Assembly: GCA_034423135.1 (NCBI GenBank)
Contig: DAOUJC010000009.1
Coordinates: 1-21,859, forward strand
DNA from: JAPPHY01 sp034423135
GTDB taxonomy: Bacteria > Chloroflexota > Dehalococcoidia > Lucifugimonadales > UBA2985
Direction: 5' to 3'
Length of the DNA: 21,859 bases
Shown: positions 1 to 9,758 of the stretch, in pieces
Position numbering within the stretch: the first letter of the stretch is position 1
How the letters are laid out: the number at the start of each line of letters is the position of its first letter
Made by a program: the position numbers and the translations under genes
The notes under the pieces: generated by a model
Told to the model about the DNA's origin: nothing
Seen by the model: only the letters and a program-made list of their open reading frames with translations
Database searches by the model: none

Positions 1-199
1 CCTTGCGCTCCGCCGAGGCGAAGTATGCCCGGTACCCCTCAACCTCCTTCAGCGAGGCCGGTAGCTGGTCGGGGTGGGCCTTGGTCTCCTGGATGCATAG
101 CACTCCCGGGTCCGCCTCTGCCATCCACTCCAGAAAGCCCTTTTTGTGGGCGGCGCGAATGCCGTTTACGTTCCATGAGAGCATTCTAAGGGTCGCCAT
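1..199 (-). CDS. xth: Exodeoxyribonuclease III, 5' part (partial, runs off the left edge)
   Basis: This is the N-terminal 66 residues of an exodeoxyribonuclease III / AP endonuclease of the EEP (Mg-dependent phosphodiesterase) superfamily, which cuts at abasic sites and trims 3' ends during base-excision repair. The sequence shows the family start LSWNVNGIRAA (residues 7-17), with the metal- and phosphate-binding Asn pair, and CIQETKA (35-41), whose Glu38 is the usual metal ligand. The ATG at 199 is preceded by a strong Shine-Dalgarno GGGAGGAAT, and translation begins directly at the conserved first strand, so the start is secure. The gene lies downstream of tRNA-Ala on the same strand, with an 84-nt gap and no convincing promoter of its own, so it may be read from upstream. 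The rest of the protein, including the catalytic His and Asp, is outside the window. Confidence 0.93.
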   Translation of the reverse strand, partial: MATLRMLSWNVNGIRAAHKKGFLEWMAEADPGVLCIQETKAHPDQLPASLKEVEGYRAYFASAERK

Positions 200-283
200 T
201 ATTCCTCCCTCTGCAGCCAGCGGGCCACGCCTCGTCTCAGACATGCTAAGAGGCCTGCGCACGGGTTCTTGACTCTCTTCAGA

Positions 284-359
284 TGGTGGAGATAGGGGGG
301 CTCGAACCCCCAACCTCGGCGATGCGAACGCCGCGCTCTCCCAGTTGAGCTATATCCCC
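284..359 (-). tRNA. tRNA-Ala (anticodon CGC)
   Basis: A full cloverleaf can be folded by eye. The acceptor stem is GGGGATA with TATCTCC, containing the G3-U70 wobble pair that is the identity element of tRNA-Ala. The D arm begins GCTC, the anticodon stem CGGCG/CGCCG encloses the loop TTCGCAT giving anticodon CGC (codon GCG), and the T arm is GGGGG-TTCGAGC-CCCCC. The discriminator is A, and the 3' CCA is encoded (284-286). The total is 76 nt. The gene has its own promoter about 30 nt upstream. Confidence 0.97.
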
Positions 360-388
360 TCGCAAGCGCCGGTCGCGCTGTGTCATCG

Positions 389-417
389 ATTGTATCGGCG
401 CCAACCTGGCGCGTCAA
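389..417 (-). promoter_or_regulatory. Promoter of tRNA-Ala
   Basis: Reading the minus strand there is a -35 box TTGACG (417-412), a 17-nt spacer and a -10 box TACAAT (394-389). Transcription should begin near 382, about 23 nt before the mature tRNA 5' end at 359. The match to the sigma70 consensus is 5/6 in each box. No other promoter-like element was seen in the 143-nt gap between guaB3 and the tRNA. Confidence 0.8.
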
Positions 418-502
418 ATCGCTTGGGCGCGCCGACATGCTGCTGGAGTCGCGGAATGGCCTTGAGCGAAGCGGGTGTCGTTGCGAAGGGCGGTCGATGG
501 CC

Positions 503-1645
503 CTAGAAGCGGCCCGCCAGCTGGAAGTACTTGCCCTCGGTCTTGATGGCCGGCGCAACCACCATCTCAGCCTGCTGCATCTCGCCGATGTTGAACGCGC
601 CGCACATGCCCATCGCCGCTCGCAGCGCTCCCGCCAGGTTCTGCGTGCCGTCCGTCATCGACGTCGGCCCGAAGAGTATCTGCTCCAGCGGGCCCTTGGT
701 CCCGACGTTGATGCGTGTACCCCTCGGCAGCGCCGGGTGGAAGCTGGCCATGCCCCAGTTGTAGCCCATGCCGGGGGCCTCCTCCGCCTGCGCAAACGTG
801 GTGCCCAGCATCACCGCATCGGCGCCGCTGGCTATCGCCTTGCAGATGTCGCCGCCAGTGCGCATTCCCCCGTCCGTGATGATGGGGACGTAGCGACCGG
901 TGCGATGGAAGAACTCCTCCCTCGCAGCTGCGCAGTCGAGCGTGGCGGTGACCTGTGGCACGCCGATGCCCTCAACCTCGCGAGTCGTGCAGATGGCGCC
1001 GGGCCCCACGCCCACGAGGACGCCCTGCACGCCCGTCTCCATCAGCTCCAGCGTGGCGCCGTAGCTGACCGTGTTGCCCACCACAACCGGGGCGCGCACC
1101 TGCCGGCAGATGTCGTACAGGTCCAGGCCCTGCTCGCTCTTCGAAATGTGCCGGGCGGTGGTCACAGTGGACTGGACGAACAGGATGTCGGCGCCGGCCT
1201 CGACGGCGATGGGCGAGAGCCGCTTGGTGTTGGCGGGCGTCAGTGAGACGGCGCATGCGACGCCTTCGCGCTTGATCTCCTCCACGCGCTCGCCGATGAG
1301 GTTGTCCTTGATGGGCGAGGAGTAGATCTTCTGCAGGAGGGGCGTGGCCTCCACCTGCGGCGCCTCGATTATGTGCTGGATGACGGCTTCGGGGTCGTCG
1401 TAGCGGGTGTAGATGCCCTCCAGGTTGAGGACGGCAAGCCCGCCCATCCTGCCCAGGCAGGCCGCGAACCGGGGGGACGCGACGGCATCGAGCGAGGACG
1501 CAAGGAAGGGGGTGCCGAAGGAGAAGTCGCCTATCGAGAAGTCAAGCTGGGTCTGGTCGGGGTTGACGGTCACGCTCCCCGGGACGATGGCCACCTCGTC
1601 GAAGCCGTAGGACCTGCGGAGCTCTTTCAGGTGAGGAACCTCCAC
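503..1645 (-). CDS. guaB3: GuaB3 family IMP dehydrogenase-related protein
   Basis: This 380-aa TIM-barrel protein belongs to the IMPDH/GMP reductase superfamily and matches the GuaB3 (IMPDH-related) branch: it begins YGFDEVAIVPG, has NLEGIYTRYDDPE (74-86) and lacks the CBS-domain pair of ordinary GuaB. The catalytic flap GVGPGAICTTREVEG (212-226) keeps the nucleophile Cys219. ITDGGMRTGGD (256-266) supplies the phosphate-binding Asp258-Gly-Gly. Together these suggest an active NAD-dependent purine-nucleotide oxidoreductase in guanine nucleotide metabolism, acting in the cytosol. The exact substrate is not settled by sequence. The reading frame stays open upstream to 1783, but GTG 1645 is chosen because GGGAG sits 7 nt before it, the promoter lies just upstream, and the resulting length suits the family. 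The gene is a single transcription unit, divergent from the SUF operon. Confidence 0.9.
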   Translation of the reverse strand: MEVPHLKELRRSYGFDEVAIVPGSVTVNPDQTQLDFSIGDFSFGTPFLASSLDAVASPRFAACLGRMGGLAVLNLEGIYTRYDDPEAVIQHIIEAPQVEATPLLQKIYSSPIKDNLIGERVEEIKREGVACAVSLTPANTKRLSPIAVEAGADILFVQSTVTTARHISKSEQGLDLYDICRQVRAPVVVGNTVSYGATLELMETGVQGVLVGVGPGAICTTREVEGIGVPQVTATLDCAAAREEFFHRTGRYVPIITDGGMRTGGDICKAIASGADAVMLGTTFAQAEEAPGMGYNWGMASFHPALPRGTRINVGTKGPLEQILFGPTSMTDGTQNLAGALRAAMGMCGAFNIGEMQQAEMVVAPAIKTEGKYFQLAGRF

Positions 1646-1673
1646 GGTGCAACTCCCGGTGAATGTGCTTGGA

Positions 1674-1702
1674 AATATACCACCGGGCTGTGCGCAAGTC
1701 AA
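1674..1702 (-). promoter_or_regulatory. Promoter of guaB3
   Basis: On the minus strand there is a -35 TTGACT (1702-1697), a 17-nt spacer and a -10 TATATT (1679-1674). The start point is predicted near 1667, leaving a leader of about 22 nt with the Shine-Dalgarno GGGAG before GTG 1645. The long upstream extension of the reading frame would cross this promoter, which argues for the GTG start. Confidence 0.8.
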
Positions 1703-1770
1703 TGAAATCGGAGGCAGATTTGGAGCGAAAACGTCGCCGGTTGCCCGCCTGCCGTGCCTGCGCCTCTCTA

Positions 1771-1799
1771 TTGACCGGCACATTGCCCTGTGCTAGCAT
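1771..1799 (+). promoter_or_regulatory. Promoter of the SUF operon
   Basis: A -35 box TTGACC (1771-1776), a 17-nt spacer and a -10 box TAGCAT (1794-1799) give a good sigma70-type promoter. Transcription should begin near 1806, inside the palindrome that follows. The leader to the sufB start at 1954 would be about 148 nt. I found no riboswitch or clear terminator in that leader. A near-palindrome TGTGACCGGCCACA lies in it (about 1845-1858) with no assigned role. Confidence 0.8.
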
Positions 1800-1826
1800 A
1801 ATTGTCGACCTATTTGGTCGACAATT
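1800..1826 (+). promoter_or_regulatory. 27-bp palindrome overlapping the SUF transcription start (candidate operator)
   Basis: Two perfect 11-bp arms, AATTGTCGACC and GGTCGACAATT, flank a 5-nt centre TATTT. The element starts at the base after the -10 box and covers roughly -6 to +21, a classic position for a repressor site. It is not followed by a T run, so it is not an intrinsic terminator. SUF operons are commonly controlled by Rrf2-type (IscR-like) or SufR regulators, but I do not recognise this motif as belonging to a particular family, and no regulator gene lies nearby. An RNA hairpin at the mRNA 5' end is the alternative reading. Confidence 0.7.
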
Positions 1827-1953
1827 GTCCGGCGCAGCTCTATGTGTGACCGGCCACAGGTATTCCCGATAGATATAGAACCACTGGCATTCGTGTCTCC
1901 AAACCGCCGAGGCCCAAGGGCTCCGGCGAAGAGGCGCGGGAGGGAGTGAGCAG

Positions 1954-3411
<1,458 letters not shown>

Positions 3412-3457
3412 CGCCCGGCGTGTCGATCACTGCGGGCGAACACAGGAGACTCTGCCA

Positions 3458-4225
<768 letters not shown>

Positions 4226-4229
4226 GCAC

Positions 4230-5579
4230 ATGACCCAGCGCACCGCAACCCAGGAAGAGGCGTACCTCGCAGCCTCCGAGTCCTTCGAGACCAACGGCGC
4301 ATCGCAAGACCCCGCGTGGGCCAGAGAGCTCCGCAGGGACGCACTCGAGAAGTTCCGTGAACTCGGCTTTCCCACGGCGCGACGCGGCAACGAGGAGTGG
4401 AAGTACACGGACGTGTTGCCCATAGCACGCGTGCCGGTGCGCCTCGGTGTGACCGACGCAGCCACCGCGATCGACGCAGCGGCGGTGGCGCAAGCGTCGC
4501 TCGGCGCTGCGAGTTGGCCTCAGCTAGTGTTCGTGAATGGCCGGTACAGCGAGGCGCTCTCCAGCGTCGATGCGCTGCCGGACGGCGTCACGGCGGTCAG
4601 CCTCGCGGAGGCAATGCGCTCGACGCCGGAGCTGGTTCAGCCTCACCTGGCTCGATTTGCCGAATACGACAGCAACGCTTTCTCGGCGCTCAACACCGCC
4701 TTCCTCCACGACGGCGCTTTCGTGCACATAGCTCGTGGCGCTCGAGCGGATGACCCCATCCGGCTTCTCTTCCTGTCCACGGGCAACGAGGAGGAGACGG
4801 TTTCCCATCCGCGCGTGCTCATCGTCGCAGGCGAGGAGAGCAGCGCATCGGTGCTGGAGTCCTACGCGGGCCTCTCGGAGGGCGAGCACCTGACCAACGC
4901 GGTCACGGAGGTGATTGTGGGCGCGGCTGCCCGGCTGGACTACTACAAGGTGCAGCGGCAGGGCGAGCAGGCCTACCACGTCACCAATACCCACGTTGCC
5001 ACCGAGCGCGACAGCAACTTCTCGTCGATCAACATCGACATGGGAGGCAGGCTGACGCGCAACAACCTGAACCTGGTGACGCTGGACCGGGACAGCTTCT
5101 GCTCGCTGACGGGGTTCTACATGGTCACCGGCCGCCAGCACGTGGACAACCAGGTAATCATCGACCACGCCAAGCCGTATACCACCAGCCGCGAGCTGTA
5201 CAAGGGCATCCTGGACGGCAGGTCGCGTTCGGTCTTTCACGGCAGCATCATCGTGCGAGAGGGCGCGGTGAAGGTGAACGCAAACCAGGTGGACAAGAAC
5301 CTGCTGCTATCGGACCAGGCGGAGGCGGACACCAAGCCGGCCTTCTGGATCTACTGTGACGACGTGAAGTGCGGCCACGGCGCCGCCTGCGGGCACATGG
5401 ACCCCATGGCGCTGTTCTACCTCCGCAGCCGCGGCATCGACGAGAGGACGGCGCGCGGCCTGCTGACCCGCGCGTTCCTCAGCGAGGTCATCGAGGGCAT
5501 CGCCAACGAGACGCTCCGCACGCAGGTGGACGGCCTAGTTGGGGACACGCTGCGGGAGTGGCTGGGAGACGTGGGGTAG
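4230..5579 (+). CDS. sufD: Fe-S cluster assembly protein SufD
   Basis: SufD is the SufB paralogue that completes the SufBC2D scaffold and helps iron enter the cluster site. The 449-aa protein has the N-terminal FPTARRGNEEWKYTDV motif (47-62) and the C-terminal beta-helix, ending in DDVKCGHGAACG (377-388). His383 matches the E. coli SufD His360 needed for cluster assembly. Start ATG 4230 lies 4 nt after the sufC stop, with no clear Shine-Dalgarno in front, so translation is probably coupled to sufC. The next gene, sufS, follows after 50 nt with its own strong ribosome site. Confidence 0.95.
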   Translation: MTQRTATQEEAYLAASESFETNGASQDPAWARELRRDALEKFRELGFPTARRGNEEWKYTDVLPIARVPVRLGVTDAATAIDAAAVAQASLGAASWPQLVFVNGRYSEALSSVDALPDGVTAVSLAEAMRSTPELVQPHLARFAEYDSNAFSALNTAFLHDGAFVHIARGARADDPIRLLFLSTGNEEETVSHPRVLIVAGEESSASVLESYAGLSEGEHLTNAVTEVIVGAAARLDYYKVQRQGEQAYHVTNTHVATERDSNFSSINIDMGGRLTRNNLNLVTLDRDSFCSLTGFYMVTGRQHVDNQVIIDHAKPYTTSRELYKGILDGRSRSVFHGSIIVREGAVKVNANQVDKNLLLSDQAEADTKPAFWIYCDDVKCGHGAACGHMDPMALFYLRSRGIDERTARGLLTRAFLSEVIEGIANETLRTQVDGLVGDTLREWLGDVG

Positions 5580-5629
5580 GCGCGGCCGGAGATACGAGAA
5601 CATCCACCGGCCGTAGTGGGAGGAGACCA

Positions 5630-6880
5630 ATGCTAGACGTAGCAGCAATTCGCAAGGACTTCCCGATACTCTCGCGTGAGGTGTACGGCAAGCCTCTGGT
5701 GTACCTGGACAACGCCGCTACCTCGCAGAAGCCCGCGCAGGTCATCCAGGCCCTTGTCGAATACTACGAGAGCTACAACTCGAACATCCATCGCGGCGTC
5801 CACGCCCTGAGCATGGAGGCCACCGACCGCTACGAGGAAGCGCGTCAGAAGTTCGCAGACTTCATCGGAGCGCCGTCCACCACGGGCGTCGTGCTGGTGC
5901 GCAACACCACGGAGGCCATCAACCTGGTGGCGCAGACATGGGCGCGCCGTAACCTCGGCCCCGGCGACGAGATTCTCACAACCCACATGGAGCACCACAG
6001 CAACCTTGTGCCCTGGCAGCAGGTGGCGCAGGAGCGGGGCGCGTCGCTCCGGTTCATCCCGCTCACCCACGAGCAGACGCTTGACCTGTCCGACCTCGAC
6101 AGCCTGCTCACGCCCAGCACCAAGCTGCTCACGCTGAACCACATGTCCAACGTGCTGGGCACCATCAACCCCGTGAAGGAGCTCACTCAGGCCGCGCACC
6201 GCGTCGGCGCAAAGGTGCTCATCGACGGGGCGCAGAGCGTGCCGCACCTGAAGGTTGACGTGACAGACCTTGACTGCGACTTCATGGCCTTCTCCGGCCA
6301 CAAGATGCTGGGGCCAACGGGTATCGGCGTGCTGTACGTCAAGCAGGAGGTCATCGAGGACATGGAGCCGTTCCTGCACGGCGGCGAGATGGTGCTGCAG
6401 GTGTGGGACGACCGGGCCACGTGGAACGCCCTGCCCATGCGCTTCGAAGCGGGCACTCCAAACATTGCGGACACGATCGCGCTTGGAGCGGCCGTCGACT
6501 ACCTGGAAGCCCTCGGCATGGACAACGTGCGCGAGCACGAGATCGCCATCACGGAGTACGCGCTCAACGCCTTCCGCGAGCTGGAAGAGTCGGAGGAGGT
6601 GCGCACGTTCGGGCCGCGCGATGTGTCGCAGAGGGGTGGCATCGTGTCGTTCTACTCCGATGGCGTACACCCCCACGACCTCGGCACCATGCTGGACCGC
6701 GAGGGCATCGCTATTCGCACGGGTCACCACTGCGCCATGCCGCTGATGGGCAGGCTGTCCGTGCCGGCAACCGCACGCGCCAGCTTCTACGTCTACAACA
6801 CGGAGGAAGAGGTGGACCTGCTCGTGGCCGCCGTCCGGGAGTCCATAAGGTACTTCACCGGAACGCGCGCCAGGACGTAG
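5630..6880 (+). CDS. sufS: Cysteine desulfurase SufS
   Basis: This is a PLP-dependent group II cysteine desulfurase that takes sulfur from L-cysteine and forms a persulfide to feed the SUF scaffold. The 416-aa protein starts MLDVAAIRKDFPIL and keeps YLDNAATSQKP (25-35), MEHHSN (120-125) with the His that stacks on PLP, LIDGAQS (197-203) with Asp199, the Schiff-base lysine Lys225 in FSGHKMLGPTG, and the active-site cysteine Cys368 in RTGHHCAMP. The frame remains open to 5369, inside sufD, but ATG 5630 is the start: GGGAGGAG precedes it by 4-5 nt and the protein aligns from there. SufU, its sulfur-acceptor partner, is encoded 19 nt downstream. Confidence 0.97.
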   Translation: MLDVAAIRKDFPILSREVYGKPLVYLDNAATSQKPAQVIQALVEYYESYNSNIHRGVHALSMEATDRYEEARQKFADFIGAPSTTGVVLVRNTTEAINLVAQTWARRNLGPGDEILTTHMEHHSNLVPWQQVAQERGASLRFIPLTHEQTLDLSDLDSLLTPSTKLLTLNHMSNVLGTINPVKELTQAAHRVGAKVLIDGAQSVPHLKVDVTDLDCDFMAFSGHKMLGPTGIGVLYVKQEVIEDMEPFLHGGEMVLQVWDDRATWNALPMRFEAGTPNIADTIALGAAVDYLEALGMDNVREHEIAITEYALNAFRELEESEEVRTFGPRDVSQRGGIVSFYSDGVHPHDLGTMLDREGIAIRTGHHCAMPLMGRLSVPATARASFYVYNTEEEVDLLVAAVRESIRYFTGTRART

Positions 6881-6899
6881 GAAGCCTCACTCGTAGGCC

Positions 6900-7367
6900 A
6901 TGCAGAGCTTCGACTTCTCCGACGTCGACGACCTGTACCGCGAGATCATCCTGGACCACTACCGCAGCCCGCGGAACCAGGCGGAGATTGCGGACGCGGA
7001 CATCGTGTCGGAGGGCATCAACCCCTTCTGCGGCGACGAGGTGTACCTGCGCATGCGGCTTGAGGACGGCGTGGTATGCGGCGTGAGCTTCCACGGGACG
7101 GGCTGCTCTATCAGCCAGGCGTCGGCCTCGATGCTCACGCAGGCGATCAAGGGCAAGAGCCTGGAGGATGCAGAGGCGCTCTACTTCCTCTTTCGAGACA
7201 TGATGCAGGGACGCGACCCGACGTCTGAGGAGCAGGACATGCTGGGCGAGGTGGAGGCGTTGGCGGGCGTCAAGAAGTTCCCGATACGCATCAAGTGTGC
7301 GCTTCTGGCTTGGGCAGCGCTGGCGGACGGCATCCGGGCGCACCGCAAGCAAACGGGCGGAGGGTGA
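6900..7367 (+). CDS. sufU: Zinc-dependent sulfurtransferase SufU
   Basis: SufU is an IscU-fold protein that accepts the persulfide from SufS by a zinc-ligand swap and passes sulfur to SufBCD. The 155-aa protein begins with LYREIILDHYRSPRN (12-26). It has all four zinc ligands seen in Bacillus SufU: Cys44 and Asp46 in NPFCGDE, Cys69 in GTGCSIS and Cys133 in RIKCALL. It also has the insertion (around 85-120) between the second and third cysteines that separates SufU from scaffold IscU. ATG 6900 is 19 nt after the sufS stop. The ribosome site is weak (GGAAG about 14 nt upstream), so coupling is likely. The next gene starts only 5 nt after its stop. Confidence 0.95.
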   Translation: MQSFDFSDVDDLYREIILDHYRSPRNQAEIADADIVSEGINPFCGDEVYLRMRLEDGVVCGVSFHGTGCSISQASASMLTQAIKGKSLEDAEALYFLFRDMMQGRDPTSEEQDMLGEVEALAGVKKFPIRIKCALLAWAALADGIRAHRKQTGGG

Positions 7368-7372
7368 GGGGT

Positions 7373-9001
7373 ATGCCCGACAGACACCTCAACATTTTTC
7401 ACGCGTACAGGCACGGAAGCACGGCAGATGCGGGGCATGAGGTCGCGCTGGAGGATAACGTTACGCGGGCGCTTATCATCACACTGGGAAGCTCCGAGCC
7501 ACTGACGCGAGACTTCCTTTACGAGTTTGCAGGCGTGAAACTGAGTAAGGGAGTCAAGTACGATTACGGACTGCAGGGCGCGCCAACATCCGAAAATGAA
7601 GACGGCGAGAATGGCGGGCCTCACTCCGATTTGATGCAGGTCCTAGTTATTGCCCCGCTGCCAGATGCTCCGAAGGCAGTCCAAGTTCCCCAAGAGGTGC
7701 TGGATGCCATTGAGAAACTAGAATTGCCAGTTCGACGCGATTTCCGTCGCAGAGTTGATAGGTTGGCTTCCAGAGTCAAAGAAGAGAGCCTGGACGCAGT
7801 TGCGGTTGCGGCAGGTCTAAGGGAGTTGCCTGAGCTGAGCAATTCGGAAATAGACCCAGCTGCTCTGGAGAACACTGATCTCCCCTCTTACCTGCTAGGA
7901 TTGCTCTCCGGCAGTAGACCAGATGCATGGGTTAGTGGAACAGGTTTCAACGTCCTATTCGAGAACAAGCTGTACGGCGGGATAACCGGTGAGCAGATAA
8001 GGCGTCACATAAGGGAAGGCTTTGGAGACGGCCTAGAGCCGGTGTACTTCTCACGGAAGAAACCTGATGCCGTAGAGGTCAATCAAGTCCCAGTTTCGGT
8101 GTGGTCGTGGCGCGATGTTTACGGATTCTTCAAGCAGGTTAGAGATGACGCGTCCCGGCGGTCAATAGGTGTCGTGCCTCGTTTCATAGTTGGCCAACTC
8201 TTGGACTACCTGGAGGTGATTGGCATGGGCGAAGTGAAGTTCAACTGGAGCGACTTGCGGACGCCAGACGGCGAATTGGGTATGCTGCACAGCCGTGTAG
8301 AATCGCTGGGCGATGAGCTTGCTAAGGACTTGGGGGATCACTGGCTGGATAAGCAAAAGCGCGACGGTCGCTACGTTGGGGTCAACTTCATACATACTGA
8401 TTTCAAGGGTAAGAGACAGTACGAAGTGCCACACTGGTCTTTTGCCTGGGATAATGGAACCCTTGTCCTTTTCATTACGTGCGAGGGCAAGAATATCGCT
8501 CAGAGGTTGGTAAGGCAGCGCGCTTGGCTTGAACCCGCGATGACTGATGCGCTGTGGAACGTACAGCCGCATGGTCTTCCAGGGTTAACTCTTAGAGTAA
8601 CCGAGAAGCTCACCTTCCTCGCTGGTGGGAAAGGAATGAACGCGCCAGTAAGGAACCAGTTTGCCTCATTTCCTTTGGAGCTATGCCAGAGCAAGGAGGC
8701 CCTAGGTTGGGCCGTGGGCCAAGCGTTTGACTCAGTGGCGTATTTGCTCAACTCTGACTTGACTAAGGAGAAAGTGCGGACAGCTAAGGCGGTTCACAAG
8801 GATTTAACAGGCACAAGCATTACGGGTGTATTGAGTCTCAACTATGAGTGGAACTGGCTGGAATTGGAGAACGAGGGGACAGAGATAATTGAGCGGGTGA
8901 AGGACGTGGCGAATCAGCTAATGCCGTGCTACCAGGTAATCCTAGAGGCATATCAAAGCAGAGCTCCTCGACGCAAGCGTCAAGCCAAGACTGGCGCTTA
9001 G
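7373..9001 (+). CDS. Probable PD-(D/E)XK nuclease-like protein, last gene of the SUF transcription unit
   Basis: I do not recognise a named family for this 542-aa protein. Its middle carries a readable PD-(D/E)XK core: RPDAW (182-186, Asp184), then a hydrophobic strand ending NVLFENKL (193-200, Glu197 and Lys199), then GEQIRRH (206-212), whose Gln fits the motif-III helix of many such nucleases. The N-terminus, LNIFHAYRHG followed by LEDNVTRAL (26-34), resembles the E-N-x-x-T-x-x-L start of some stand-alone PD-(D/E)XK proteins. The C-terminal 240 residues are rich in Trp and charged residues and end in a basic tail (RAPRRKRQ). ATG 7373 is used; GGAGGG lies 8 nt upstream. A/T-ending codons are visibly more frequent than in the suf genes, which suggests transfer. 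Its stop overlaps that of the convergent PAP2 gene by 4 nt. Function in defence or DNA repair is inference. Confidence 0.6.
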   Translation: MPDRHLNIFHAYRHGSTADAGHEVALEDNVTRALIITLGSSEPLTRDFLYEFAGVKLSKGVKYDYGLQGAPTSENEDGENGGPHSDLMQVLVIAPLPDAPKAVQVPQEVLDAIEKLELPVRRDFRRRVDRLASRVKEESLDAVAVAAGLRELPELSNSEIDPAALENTDLPSYLLGLLSGSRPDAWVSGTGFNVLFENKLYGGITGEQIRRHIREGFGDGLEPVYFSRKKPDAVEVNQVPVSVWSWRDVYGFFKQVRDDASRRSIGVVPRFIVGQLLDYLEVIGMGEVKFNWSDLRTPDGELGMLHSRVESLGDELAKDLGDHWLDKQKRDGRYVGVNFIHTDFKGKRQYEVPHWSFAWDNGTLVLFITCEGKNIAQRLVRQRAWLEPAMTDALWNVQPHGLPGLTLRVTEKLTFLAGGKGMNAPVRNQFASFPLELCQSKEALGWAVGQAFDSVAYLLNSDLTKEKVRTAKAVHKDLTGTSITGVLSLNYEWNWLELENEGTEIIERVKDVANQLMPCYQVILEAYQSRAPRRKRQAKTGA

Positions 9002-9753
9002 CCATCTTTAGCGCGGCGCAAGCCCCCCTTCCCCCTCAAAGACGGGTGCAGCAGCCCCAGCAGCCGCGGATGCCTGCCGTCCCGGACGCGTGCCAGCACT
9101 CGCTCGTACGCGGCGATGAGCGCCAGCAGGTAGACCGCGCCGTACGCGTAGCCTCCGAGCACGTCCAGCAGCCAGTGCCGGCCGTCGTAGAGGAGCCACG
9201 GCCCGGTCGCCAGCACGTAAGCGACCACCGCCGCCGCGATAGCCCGCACCAGCGGCCTGCTTGGCACGTATCGCCACGCCAGGTACAGCAGGAGCCCGTA
9301 GAACAGCGTCGCGTGCAGCGCGTGGCCGCTGGGGAAGCCGGACCCCTGTATGCCTCCCCAGCCGATAGTCACGTCTACCAGGTCGGCAGTCGGGCGCGGC
9401 CGCGCTATCGCCTCCTTGATGACGAGGTTCAGCAGGTCCGGCCCGAGCACAATCGCCACAAACACCGACTCCAGCCGCCACCGACGCAGCCACAGCGCAG
9501 CGCACACCGCGAGCATCACGGCGCCGGCAACGCCTCGCACGCCCATCCAGAACAGCCAGCCGCGCAGAAAGTCGAACGGGCCGAGGCTGAAGCCCTGCAG
9601 CCACTGAGAAAGCTCCACCTCCCACGCGAAGCGGTCGACGGCCAGCGCGACGCCGCTCGTTACGGCCGCCGCGGCCAGCGCAGCGAGGAAAGCTATTCGC
9701 ATCGCCAAGGGCAAGGATTGGGTCTCTCGATGTGGTGTGTGCGTGTTGGACAC
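8998..9753 (-). CDS. PAP2 (phosphatidic acid phosphatase type 2) family membrane protein
   Basis: This 251-aa integral membrane protein has about six hydrophobic segments. It shows PAP2 motif 1, KEAIARPRP (113-121, K-x6-RP), and motif 2, PSGH (141-144, with the acid-base His144). Motif 3 is GRHWLLDVLGG (191-201): His193 and Asp197 are present, but the usual Ser-Arg six to seven residues before the His is Trp-Leu here. Family members remove phosphate from lipid phosphates or undecaprenyl pyrophosphate at the membrane. Loss of the motif-3 Arg leaves activity uncertain. The frame starts at GTG 9753, just 5 nt below a perfect TATAAT, so the mRNA may be leaderless. ATG 9702, which begins directly at the first membrane helix (MRIAFLAAL), is the alternative start. 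The gene is convergent with the nuclease-like gene. Confidence 0.85.
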   Translation of the reverse strand: MSNTHTPHRETQSLPLAMRIAFLAALAAAAVTSGVALAVDRFAWEVELSQWLQGFSLGPFDFLRGWLFWMGVRGVAGAVMLAVCAALWLRRWRLESVFVAIVLGPDLLNLVIKEAIARPRPTADLVDVTIGWGGIQGSGFPSGHALHATLFYGLLLYLAWRYVPSRPLVRAIAAAVVAYVLATGPWLLYDGRHWLLDVLGGYAYGAVYLLALIAAYERVLARVRDGRHPRLLGLLHPSLRGKGGLRRAKDG

Positions 9754-9758
9754 GCCGC

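Noticed and set aside
1845..1858. A CRP/FNR-type site TGTGACCGGCCACA in the suf leader
   Set aside because: The half-sites are spaced 4 nt rather than 6 and one pair is mismatched, so it is not a convincing CRP or FNR site.
5633..6730. A 365-aa minus-strand reading frame inside sufS
   Set aside because: It is antisense to a clear cysteine desulfurase and has the His/Val-rich composition of a shadow frame.
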